Origin: Phyllobacterium chamaecytisi
GTDB lineage: Bacteria > Pseudomonadota > Alphaproteobacteria > Rhizobiales > Rhizobiaceae
Direction: 5' to 3'
Assembly: GCF_020164455.1 (NCBI RefSeq)
Contig: NZ_JAIQWW010000011.1
Coordinates: 62,001-126,000 of the forward strand
Length of the DNA: 64,000 bases
The notes under the pieces were generated by a model that was not told where the DNA came from, ran no database searches, and saw only the letters and a list, made by a program, of their open reading frames with translations. The translations under genes and the position numbers were made by a program. Every line of letters starts with the position of its first letter. The stretch's first letter is position 1. Positions 53,670 through 59,818 of the stretch are shown piece after piece.

Positions 53670-54161
53670 ATGGCCGAGAAGACACTGGACAAACTGTTTC
53701 ATGAAACCCTCAAGGATATTTACTACGCCGAGCGCAAGATTTTAAAAGCCCTGCCGAAAATGGCCAAGGGCGCGGCGTCCCCACAGCTGAAGGCTGCTTT
53801 CGAGAAGCATCGGGACGAGACGGAAGTTCATGTCGAGCGGCTGCAGCAGGTTTTCGAAATTTTCGGCAAGCGTGCACAGGGCAAGACTTGCGAGGCCATA
53901 GAAGGTATTATCGCCGAGGGCGAGGAAATTCTGGACGAATTCAAGGATCAACCTGCTCTGGATGCCGGACTGGCATCCGCAGCTCAAGCCGTTGAACATT
54001 ATGAGATCGCGCGATACGGAACCTTGGCGCGCTGGGCGGGGGATTTGAATATGCCCGACGCCAAGAAACTGCTAGGAGCAACCTTGCAGGAGGAAATCGC
54101 CACCGACGCGGCGCTATCGAAACTGGCTGAAGGCTCGCTCAACCGGGCGGCTGCTGCCTGA
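53670..54161 (+). CDS. DUF892 ferritin-like protein (YciE/YciF family)
   Basis: A 163-residue four-helix protein. LHETLKDIYYAERKILKALPKM-like N-terminus (LFHETLKDIYYAERKIL), KHRDETEVHVERLQQVF and EHYEIARYGTLARWA contain the spaced Glu/His residues of a ferritin-like di-metal site. Relatives are general-stress proteins that may protect against oxidation or desiccation. It has an exact EcfG promoter and a terminator of its own. Confidence 0.93.
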   Translation: MAEKTLDKLFHETLKDIYYAERKILKALPKMAKGAASPQLKAAFEKHRDETEVHVERLQQVFEIFGKRAQGKTCEAIEGIIAEGEEILDEFKDQPALDAGLASAAQAVEHYEIARYGTLARWAGDLNMPDAKKLLGATLQEEIATDAALSKLAEGSLNRAAAA

Positions 54162-54200
54162 CTGTCTGCAAAACGCTCCGTCCAAAAGAAAATGATCCAG

Positions 54201-54227
54201 AAAGCCCGTCATCTAGTGGCGGGCTTT
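54201..54227. terminator. Bidirectional terminator between DUF892 and GGCT genes
   Basis: AAAGCCCG (54201-54208) and CGGGCTTT (54220-54227), followed by T on both strands, form an 8-bp stem between two convergent genes. Confidence 0.8.
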
Positions 54228-54230
54228 TCT

Positions 54231-54641
54231 CTATTTCTGCCGTTCCCATGGAGGGATGAACCTTCCATCCAGATATTCATCCAGGTAGCCGGAATGAACC
54301 GGGATGGCGAGATCTGGCGATTTGAGGAACGCGAACGCCCAGCCTGCGAGGTTGCCGTCTTCATCGCAGATTTTGATCGACTTGCGAAAATTGCCGGGCA
54401 AGCCAACGGATTCGAGTGCGTCGAGCAGAGGTAATTGGCTTTCGGCAATGTCGTAGAGTTCGCCTTTTACCCGAAGCCCGGTGCCCGGCAAATCCAGCAT
54501 CATCGGAGTGAACCAGGATCCGGCAATGAGCATGGGAAACCGCTCGACAGTGCGGTAATTTCCCAGAAACGCGGCATCATTCAGACCGTGGGCATGGAGC
54601 GGGAAACCTTTCTTTAAAGTGCCGAAGGCGAATATTCTCAT
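54231..54641 (-). CDS. Gamma-glutamylcyclotransferase family protein
   Basis: A 136-residue GGCT-like (AIG2) protein. FAFGTLKKGFPLHAHGL holds the YGSLK-like substrate loop, GELYDIAESQLPLLDALESVG includes the expected catalytic Glu, and the C-terminal AWAFAFLKS strand is typical. It may cleave gamma-glutamyl compounds to pyroglutamate. Its ATG overlaps the stop of the upstream ABM gene (ATGA), so both share the EcfG promoter at 55.0 kb. Confidence 0.87.
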   Translation of the reverse strand: MRIFAFGTLKKGFPLHAHGLNDAAFLGNYRTVERFPMLIAGSWFTPMMLDLPGTGLRVKGELYDIAESQLPLLDALESVGLPGNFRKSIKICDEDGNLAGWAFAFLKSPDLAIPVHSGYLDEYLDGRFIPPWERQK

Positions 54642-54991
54642 CGGAAGTCCGCGACGAACTTGCCAAATCCCGTCAGGCCGTGAGCCGAGCGGATTTTGAG
54701 AACCTGTACATTGGCCGGCAACTCGATCAGGAATTCACTATCCCGGGCGAGATGATGGATGCTGTTGGGGTCGCCTCCGGTGAAGTGCGCCATCGAACCC
54801 ACGTCCTCCCAATAAGAGATCGTCATGAATTCGGTCTCGTCCTCCCGGTCCTCCCGCAAGGCCTGCACCCCGAGCGCCTTTTCGATCAGCGGCTTGATGC
54901 CAGCTTCGTAATTATACGCCTCATATTCATCCGCGTGTTCCGGCCGGGTTCGGCCACGCCAAATGCGGGCAATCGTCGGTTGTTTGGCCAT
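54638..54991 (-). CDS. Antibiotic biosynthesis monooxygenase (ABM) domain protein
   Basis: A 117-residue dimeric ferredoxin-like fold protein. IARIWRGRTRPEHADEYEAYN, LREDREDETEFMTISYWEDVGSM-type segments and the following GDPNSIHHLARDSEFLIELP fit ABM-domain proteins, which act on quinone-like or haem-like substrates or simply bind small molecules. The ATG at 54989-54991 is chosen because an EcfG promoter lies 32 bp upstream; the longer open frame would start beyond that promoter. Confidence 0.82.
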   Translation of the reverse strand: MAKQPTIARIWRGRTRPEHADEYEAYNYEAGIKPLIEKALGVQALREDREDETEFMTISYWEDVGSMAHFTGGDPNSIHHLARDSEFLIELPANVQVLKIRSAHGLTGFGKFVADFR

Positions 54992-55022
54992 CTTGTTTTC
55001 CCTGGTTGTGCTGTTGGTCGAA

Positions 55023-55048
55023 AACGCCAGATCGAAGCAGATAGTTCC
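55023..55048 (-). promoter_or_regulatory. EcfG-type promoter for the ABM-GGCT operon
   Basis: On the minus strand GGAAC (55048-55044), 17 bp, CGTT (55026-55023): exact consensus with the longer allowed spacer. It is back to back with the plus-strand promoter at 55061-55085. Confidence 0.7.
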
Positions 55049-55060
55049 TCCATTACGGCA

Positions 55061-55085
55061 GGAACAATTCGGATGCTTGGGGGTT
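55061..55085 (+). promoter_or_regulatory. EcfG-like promoter for the small gene at 55114
   Basis: GGAAC at 55061-55065, 16 bp, GGTT at 55082-55085, one base from CGTT. It lies 28 bp upstream of the ATG and is divergent from the ABM promoter. Confidence 0.6.
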
Positions 55086-55113
55086 AGCATCAGATGGGAC
55101 GAAGGAGATTCAG

Positions 55114-55293
55114 ATGACACAGGCAAATCTTTCACGGCATGAAACGGCAGGGGACAAGACTGCGAAACGGCACCGTGAAATTCAAGCCAAGATTGATAAG
55201 ACCGATAAACGTGAGGCAGTTCTACGAGGAAGAGTGCGCCGCAAACTGGTGCCCGTGCCTACCCGGTTCCGCCATTTCCGAAACAGCATCTAA
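55114..55293 (+). CDS. Small basic hypothetical protein
   Basis: A 59-residue reading frame with a strong ribosome site (AAGGAGAT at 55103-55110) and an EcfG-like promoter. The first 35 residues (MTQANLSRHETAGDKTAKRH, then REIQAKIDKTDKREA) are charged and look like a real small stress protein. The last part (RGRVRRKLVPVPTRFRHFRNSI) is odd and may read across a deletion junction into the damaged SDR gene that follows. I cannot assign a function. Confidence 0.5.
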   Translation: MTQANLSRHETAGDKTAKRHREIQAKIDKTDKREAVLRGRVRRKLVPVPTRFRHFRNSI

Positions 55294-55295
55294 GG

Positions 55296-55480
55296 AAGCC
55301 CGGACGCCGCTCAACCCGGCCGACAAGGAGGCAAGGGACGTCTCGAAGTTCGGTTCAAATATGCCGATGAAGCGACCCGCTCAGCCTGAGGAGCTGGCAC
55401 CCGCCTATGTATTCCTGGCGTCGTCCCATTGCTCAAGCTACATCACTGCCGAGATTCTGCCCGTGGTTGGCGGCTATTGA
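55296..55480 (+). pseudogene. Remnant of an SDR gene, C-terminal end only
   Basis: This frame encodes TPLNPADKEARDVSKFGSNM, then MKRPAQPEELAPAYVFLASS and ITAEILPVVGGY, ending in TGA. This is the C-terminal 60 residues of the YghA-type (general stress) SDR group, where the segment normally follows PGPFW. The N-terminal 220 residues, with the cofactor and Ser-Tyr-Lys motifs, are missing. The simplest explanation is an internal deletion joining the start of a stress operon to the end of an SDR gene. Confidence 0.7.
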
Positions 55481-55505
55481 GGAGGGCGGCGAAACTCAAG
55501 GCGCT

Positions 55506-55793
55506 CTAGCCTACCTCATCGGGTTTCAGAGGCTTGGGTGCGTTTTCGTTGGCTGCACCGTGAAAAATTTGCCCGGGCTGATCAAGCCGGGTAATCATAC
55601 CTTTTTCCATGCGGAAAACACCGTGTTGCCCACCTTGGCGGGCAAAATCGGTCTCTAGATCGCCCCATGAGCCAAGAAAATTGCCGCAGGAACTACAGTG
55701 TATCGGCGAGTTTGAATCTACGTCTGCCGGTATGTCCAGATAGATTGTACCACAGTTTGCGCATTCCAATTTGTGGTCCAGCCTTTGGCCCAT
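55506..55793 (-). CDS. Small zinc-ribbon protein
   Basis: A 95-residue protein. LECANCGTIYLDIP and HCSSCGNFLGSW supply two CxxC knuckles that can bind one zinc. The remainder (DFARQGGQHGVFRMEKGMIT) has no recognised domain. Similar small proteins exist in rhizobia but I know of no function. Its start has only a weak ribosome site. Confidence 0.7.
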   Translation of the reverse strand: MGQRLDHKLECANCGTIYLDIPADVDSNSPIHCSSCGNFLGSWGDLETDFARQGGQHGVFRMEKGMITRLDQPGQIFHGAANENAPKPLKPDEVG

Positions 55794-55904
55794 CCGAGTA
55801 CCCTTCTACACTATTCATGCAAGAACAGTACGCCGTTTGCGGACAAGCGCAATTGTATGTCCGCCAGTAGACATAGAAGCAATAAAGTCTCCCGACGGGC
55901 ACCT

Positions 55905-56189
55905 TCAGGTGCGGCCGAATTCCTTCCTTAGTTCGTCCTTGGCACGCTCCAATACATTCTTTTGTTTGTCGGGCAAATTGTGGCCCGCACGGTTGATATA
56001 GAACGTCAACATCGACATCGCGGACCGGTAAGGACTTGATTTTCGCCGGTCCGACGCTTCTGCGGACCGCTTCAGCGAGACGGCAATCTTGTGGGGGTCA
56101 TGCTGTTCGAAAACATGGGCCTCAAGGTCCAGCGCGTCACTATTCTCGGTGACATCCTGGGACCATTTCTCTTTTGGCTTCCCGGCCAT
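55905..56189 (-). CDS. DUF3175 domain protein
   Basis: A 94-residue protein. KWSQDVTENSDALDLEAHVF, IAVSLKRSAEASDRRKSSPYRSAMSM-type residues and FYINRAGHNLPDKQKNVLE closely match DUF3175, a small basic family in proteobacteria with unknown function. It lies 21 bp downstream of the DUF427 gene on the same strand, so the two are probably one operon. Confidence 0.88.
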   Translation of the reverse strand: MAGKPKEKWSQDVTENSDALDLEAHVFEQHDPHKIAVSLKRSAEASDRRKSSPYRSAMSMLTFYINRAGHNLPDKQKNVLERAKDELRKEFGRT

Positions 56190-56210
56190 TTTGAAACCTC
56201 CAATAATCGT

Positions 56211-56546
56211 TCACTCGAATGTTACTTTCTTTGGATCGAATGCTGCATGATCCCGGATTGCAGCGACGTCCGGTATAGGGTCTTCATAAGCCCACATGGC
56301 ATCGCTGGCCGACTCGCCCTGACCTGTGACCCGCCAGTAGGAGGCGTTGCCCTTCCAAGGGCATTTCGTGCTGGTTTCGGTCTTTTCCAGATGAGCGAAA
56401 TAGATATCGTCGAAGGGGATATAGAGAACGGGATTGTGCCCGGGCTCCAATAGTTCCAGCGCCCGTTCCGTCGAAGCTATTACGACATTGTGAAATCGTA
56501 CGGTCACGGGGTGAGAATATGGTTTGATCGTGATGCCGCTATCCAT
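56211..56546 (-). CDS. DUF427 domain protein
   Basis: A 111-residue protein. VTVRFHNVVIASTERALELLE, PVLYIPFDDI and CPWKGNASYWRV are the DUF427 hallmarks (the KCPWKG motif). The family forms small beta-tent domains and is common in stress gene sets. First gene of a pair with DUF3175. A GGAAC element lies upstream on the minus strand near 56619, but the partner element does not match the EcfG consensus. Confidence 0.9.
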   Translation of the reverse strand: MDSGITIKPYSHPVTVRFHNVVIASTERALELLEPGHNPVLYIPFDDIYFAHLEKTETSTKCPWKGNASYWRVTGQGESASDAMWAYEDPIPDVAAIRDHAAFDPKKVTFE

Positions 56547-56665
56547 GGTCTATTCCTTTTTCGCAATTGACTGAACGGAGCTTCGTTGAGTTTTAAGCCG
56601 CAAGGAAGCAAAATGTTCCCGGCGAATGAAAAAGTGAACGAACCGTACCGGGTCTATTCTTCACG

Positions 56666-56690
56666 GGAACCCCGGTACTTTTGACGCGTT
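56666..56690 (+). promoter_or_regulatory. EcfG-type promoter for the gene at 56715
   Basis: GGAAC at 56666-56670, 16 bp, CGTT at 56687-56690: exact consensus, 24 bp upstream of the ATG. Confidence 0.75.
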
Positions 56691-56714
56691 AAAAAAGCAT
56701 AGGAGAAATACCCC

Positions 56715-57029
56715 ATGACGGAGACCAGATTGCTTACGGACCATCAGGAGATACGAGACTGGGCGGCGGCGCGATCCGGCATACCTGCCATTCGCGATGC
56801 AGAAGAACTGATTGGAAGCGATGAGCCTGTAATCTCCATCCAGTTCGGTCAACATGCCTATGAGGATGATGATCACCAGGGCGCGGATCGTCCTGATGAT
56901 TTCGGTAAGCCGCGTCTGGTGGAGTGGGATGAGTGGTTCGCCCTGTTCGATCAGGAAGGCCTCGGTCTCGTGGTTGCAGAGGATGTGCCAGGCCAACGCG
57001 ACGAGTTTCACGAAATCATTCGCAGATAG
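56715..57029 (+). CDS. Acidic hypothetical stress protein
   Basis: A 104-residue acidic protein. LTDHQEIRDWAAARSGIPAI, FGQHAYEDDDHQGAD and LVEWDEWFALFDQEGLGLVV are conserved-looking. Similar rhizobial proteins are sometimes labelled 1,4-alpha-glucan branching enzyme, but this protein is far too short and has no glycosidase motif. The exact EcfG promoter upstream and the GAGAAAT-type ribosome site support expression. Function unknown. Confidence 0.75.
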   Translation: MTETRLLTDHQEIRDWAAARSGIPAIRDAEELIGSDEPVISIQFGQHAYEDDDHQGADRPDDFGKPRLVEWDEWFALFDQEGLGLVVAEDVPGQRDEFHEIIRR

Positions 57030-57116
57030 GCGCTGGATGTATCGCTATGGACAAGCTTTTGGAGGGCGAACGCTTCACCGCAAATTCCTTGAGCGAACTC
57101 AGATCCGAGGCAGCTG

Positions 57117-57269
57117 CTACTGGTCTTCGCGATAGATGCGGTCAGTGGCCCGATCGCGAGCTTCTCGTTCATAACGGCTCAGCCGGCGCTGTCTCATTCC
57201 GAGTGCCAGCAACAGGCCCAATATGAAGGGCCCACCGATCAGTATCAGAAGCCATGAATACTCAGCCAT
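57117..57269 (-). CDS. Small single-span membrane protein
   Basis: A 50-residue protein. MAEYSWLLILIGGPFILGLL and the next LALGM form one long membrane helix, followed by a charged tail (RQRRLSRYEREARDRATDRI). GGGAG seven bases before the ATG at 57267-57269 and an EcfG-like promoter at 57293-57317 support it. It is easily missed by gene callers because of its length. Similar small proteins are known in rhizobia without function. Confidence 0.75.
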   Translation of the reverse strand: MAEYSWLLILIGGPFILGLLLALGMRQRRLSRYEREARDRATDRIYREDQ

Positions 57270-57292
57270 GATTGCACTCCCGTTTCGGCTCT

Positions 57293-57317
57293 AACCGACG
57301 AGTGTACAATAGGTTCC
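57293..57317 (-). promoter_or_regulatory. EcfG-like promoter for the small membrane protein gene
   Basis: On the minus strand GGAAC (57317-57313), 16 bp, GGTT (57296-57293), the same variant as at 55061-55085. It lies 23 bp upstream of the ATG and just after the sugar dehydrogenase stop. Confidence 0.55.
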
Positions 57318-57320
57318 GAT

Positions 57321-58655
57321 TCACTGTGCGGAGGGTGTAACCCGCCATACGGTGTTGCCAACATCATCCGCCACCAGAAGAGCGCCGGCCTTGTCGACCG
57401 CAACGCCTACTGGACGGCCGAGAGCCTTATCGCCATCGACAAACCCCGTCAGTACATCTTGCGGGGGCCCAACCGGCTTGCCATTGCTGAACGGAACGAA
57501 GATGACCTTGTATCCGCTGCGGGGCTGGCGGTTCCACGAGCCATGCTGGCCGACAAACGCGCCGTTCTTGTATTCAGGGCCAAACAGTGAACCGGTATAG
57601 AAGGTCAAACCCAGGGAAGCCGTATGTGGTCCAAGTGCATAATCCGGCTTTATCGCTGAGGCGACAAGCTCCGGGTTTTGCGGGCTGACCCGCACATCGA
57701 CGTTCTGGCCGTAGTAGCTGTATGGCCAGCCATAAAACCCGCCATCCTTGACCGATGTCATATAGTCGGGAACAAGATCGCTGCCGATCTCGTCGCGCTC
57801 ATTGACCGCGACCCAGAGTGCGCCACTGTCGGGGTTCCAGGATAGTCCATTCGGGTTTCGCAGACCCCAGGCAAACAGCCTGGTTTTCTTTGTGTTCAGA
57901 TCGATCTCGAGGACGGCAGCCCGGTTGGCTTCCGCGTCGATGCCGTTCTCGCCGACATTGCTGTTCGATCCGACCGTCGCATAGAGCTTTGTCCCATCGG
58001 CGCTGGCGATCACATCTTTCGTCCAGTGGTGATTGATCGGGCCACCTGGCAGGTTCGCGATCTTTTCGGGAGCCGCCGCGATCTTCGTTTCGCTATCGTT
58101 ATAGGGGTAGGCGACGATCGCATCGGTATTGGCGATGTAGAGCTTGCCGCCGGAAAGGGTCATTCCAAAGGGCGAGTTCAGGTTCTCAAGAAACGGTTCC
58201 TTTATCTCGGCCACGCCGTCATTGTCGGCATCGCGCAGTAGCGTGATGCGGTTCGGGCTTGTCACCCCCGCACCGGCCCTGCCCATGACGAGGCCTTCGA
58301 CCCAACTGCGGATGCTGAAGGATTGGTTCTGCCGGGCGGGCGCATTGGTTTCGGCTACAAGCACATCGCCATTGGGCAGGACATGCAGCCAGCGCGGATG
58401 ATCGAGGCCCTTGGCAAAGACGTTGATTTTCATCCCTGCAGCAACTGTTGGCGTTTTGCCTTCCGGCCAAGGGGAAGCCTCGGCGATGTTGACCGTGGTG
58501 ATAGGTTTGGGATTGGGCGGAGGCAAGGTCGGGTCGGGGCCGTATCCCTGTTCAACGGGAATTGTCGCGGACTCCCGCGAATAGAAGTAGACGCCGGCCG
58601 CTGCGAGCAGTGCGAGCACCAGCAATGCCCCGATAATGAGAAGTGCGGTTTTCAT
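57321..58655 (-). CDS. PQQ-dependent sugar (sorbosone) dehydrogenase family protein
   Basis: A 444-residue beta-propeller protein. The N-terminal membrane anchor or signal is MKTALLIIGALLVLALLAAA; the propeller includes GLDHPRWLHVLPNGDVLVAETN, HHWTKDVIASADGTKLYATVG, GLRNPNGLSWNPDSGALWVAVNERDE and HGSWNRQPRSGYKVIFVPF, all typical of L-sorbosone/soluble glucose dehydrogenase-like proteins. It should face the periplasm. Whether it binds PQQ cannot be told from sequence alone. The ATG at 58653-58655 starts the signal; the longer frame is not needed. Confidence 0.88.
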   Translation of the reverse strand: MKTALLIIGALLVLALLAAAGVYFYSRESATIPVEQGYGPDPTLPPPNPKPITTVNIAEASPWPEGKTPTVAAGMKINVFAKGLDHPRWLHVLPNGDVLVAETNAPARQNQSFSIRSWVEGLVMGRAGAGVTSPNRITLLRDADNDGVAEIKEPFLENLNSPFGMTLSGGKLYIANTDAIVAYPYNDSETKIAAAPEKIANLPGGPINHHWTKDVIASADGTKLYATVGSNSNVGENGIDAEANRAAVLEIDLNTKKTRLFAWGLRNPNGLSWNPDSGALWVAVNERDEIGSDLVPDYMTSVKDGGFYGWPYSYYGQNVDVRVSPQNPELVASAIKPDYALGPHTASLGLTFYTGSLFGPEYKNGAFVGQHGSWNRQPRSGYKVIFVPFSNGKPVGPPQDVLTGFVDGDKALGRPVGVAVDKAGALLVADDVGNTVWRVTPSAQ

Positions 58656-58689
58656 GGCTGACCCTTGAATGAAGACCCTGGAGTCGTGC

Positions 58690-58714
58690 AACGCACGAAA
58701 ATAAACAAAGTTGC
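58690..58714 (-). promoter_or_regulatory. EcfG-like promoter candidate for the sugar dehydrogenase gene
   Basis: On the minus strand GCAAC (58714-58710), 16 bp, CGTT (58693-58690). The -35-like part differs from GGAAC by one base. It lies 34 bp upstream of the start. Confidence 0.4.
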
Positions 58715-58883
58715 CACGAGCGATGCGGCAAACTTGCGCGATCAGAGTGTCGTGCTCTCACCACGCCGTTTTTATATCTTTGCCCTTGCGGTCCAATCGA
58801 AAAAATATTCGTCCCCTTCTATCCTCACACCGTGGGTTTGTTTGTCCGAGCATCAAACCTCGCCAACAAGAAGGATGAATACG

Positions 58884-59087
58884 ATGCTTCCGCGTTCAGG
58901 AATCTATTATGCAGCTCAGCATATGCACCATGCACAGCGGGTCACATTGCCCCCGCATAAAATCAACGACTCTGAAATCACCTCCGCGGGTTATCGGGAG
59001 GAACTGGGTGTTTTCCTGCGCCTTTGGTTGGTCATCCTTGCGGGCGTAGCCGTCATCCTGCTGAGCAGCTGGCTGGTGACAAGCTGA
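58884..59087 (+). CDS. Small membrane protein
   Basis: A 67-residue protein with one C-terminal membrane helix (LRLWLVILAGVAVILLSSWL) after a polar N-terminus rich in His (AAQHMHHAQRV). AGAAGGA eight bases before the ATG at 58884 favours this start over an ATG at 58875. Its TGA overlaps the ATG of the next small gene by one base. I do not recognise it; probably part of the local stress gene set. Confidence 0.6.
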   Translation: MLPRSGIYYAAQHMHHAQRVTLPPHKINDSEITSAGYREELGVFLRLWLVILAGVAVILLSSWLVTS

Positions 59088-59254
59088 TGCGCGAACTGTC
59101 ACGAAACTCGGCTTCAGAGCGGTCTGAAGCCGAGGTTAAAAAACCGAACGGTCTGGCAGGAGATATCAAATCCATCAGATCGCTCATTCCGCTTGCGCTG
59201 GGGACGCTTGTCTTTATGGCAGCTCTTGCCTCCTTGATGAAACTCGTGCCCTGA
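59087..59254 (+). CDS. Small membrane protein
   Basis: A 55-residue protein with a charged N-terminal half (RNSASERSEAEVKKPNG) and one C-terminal helix (LIPLALGTLVFMAALASLM). The start overlaps the stop of the previous small gene (TGATG), so the two are translationally coupled. Function unknown. Confidence 0.55.
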   Translation: MRELSRNSASERSEAEVKKPNGLAGDIKSIRSLIPLALGTLVFMAALASLMKLVP

Positions 59255-59306
59255 TTGATCCAAAGGCCGCAGAAGCCATCCTTCCCGGCCTAATAGATTT
59301 TCAAAT

Positions 59307-59326
59307 CCTTATAGTTTTTTTATTTC
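59307..59326 (+). promoter_or_regulatory. KdpE-box-like T-rich element upstream of the kdp operon
   Basis: CCTTATAGTTTTTTTATTTC resembles the T-rich KdpE-binding site before E. coli kdpF (a TTATA block followed by a run of seven T). It lies 131 bp before the first small kdp ORF. KdpD and KdpE are not in the window, so the assignment is by similarity only. Confidence 0.4.
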
Positions 59327-59456
59327 TTCTCCCTGTGTCCCGTCTCGAACTTTTATGGTGTTTCGAGCCATATTCCGCCGCGATCAGCGAGCTTGGCAGT
59401 GTTGCCACTGCCCCATCTGATTGGACCATCTATGCAATCAATAAGGAGTTCTATCG

Positions 59457-59537
59457 ATGGACATTGTTGTTCTCGCGATAGGTATTTTGTTCTTCGTCCT
59501 CTCGCTGGCTTACACCAAAGCCTGCGATAATCTGTGA
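59457..59537 (+). CDS. 26-residue hydrophobic peptide ahead of kdpF
   Basis: MDIVVLAIGILFFVLSLAYT plus KACDNL is a single membrane helix with a short polar end. AAGGAG at 59443-59448 lies well placed before the ATG. It precedes kdpF by 16 bp on the same strand. Comparable peptides are found before kdpF in other proteobacteria; it may be an accessory Kdp peptide. Confidence 0.7.
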   Translation: MDIVVLAIGILFFVLSLAYTKACDNL

Positions 59538-59553
59538 CTGGAAGGAACGGCAA

Positions 59554-59643
59554 ATGACTATCGACTATATTCTCGGCGGCGCTGTGACCTTGTTCCTCCT
59601 CGTCTACCTCACCTACGCCCTCGTTCGTCCGGAGCGCTTCTAA
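59554..59643 (+). CDS. kdpF: Potassium-transporting ATPase small subunit KdpF
   Basis: MTIDYILGGAVTLFLLVYLT plus YALVRPERF, 29 residues, matches KdpF (single helix ending in ALxRPExF). KdpF stabilises the KdpABC complex in the inner membrane. GAAGGAA at 59541-59547 precedes the ATG. Its stop codon lies at the first base pair of the large hairpin before kdpA. Confidence 0.9.
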   Translation: MTIDYILGGAVTLFLLVYLTYALVRPERF

Positions 59644-59785
59644 GAACCCTTTGCCAATCCATCCCGATGGACGTCTGCAGTGGTTTTCTGCGCTTCCGGT
59701 GCTCATGGACGAGAAAGTCCACTGCGCTCCGGTTCTCGAAAACCGCAGCAGCTGTCGCATCGGGCTGAATTCTCAAAAGGGTTCT
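59643..59785 (+). ncRNA. Nested 143-nt hairpin between kdpF and kdpA (cis-RNA or palindromic repeat)
   Basis: Four stems nest in order. P1: AGAACCCTTT (59643-59652) with AAAGGGTTCT (59776-59785). P2: CCCGATG (59663-59669) plus GAC with GTC plus CATCGGG (59758-59764) and one bulged G. P3: CTGCAGTGGTTTTC (59675-59688) with GAAAACCGCAGCAG (59738-59751), 13 of 14 paired including one G-U. P4: CCGG/CCGG and TGGAC/GTCCA closing a GAGAAA loop at 59711-59716. It fills most of the 175-bp gap before kdpA. It could be a cis-regulatory RNA, a processing site or a dispersed intergenic palindrome. Confidence 0.75.
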
Positions 59786-59818
59786 ACAGCACTCGGCTAA
59801 GGCTCGGAAAGCTACACC

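Noticed and set aside
56595-56619. EcfG promoter for the DUF427-DUF3175 operon
   Set aside because: A minus-strand GGAAC is present but the element 16 bp further reads GCTT, too far from CGTT to claim.
56715-57029. 1,4-alpha-glucan branching enzyme
   Set aside because: A label used for similar short proteins in some databases; 104 residues without glycosidase motifs cannot be that enzyme.
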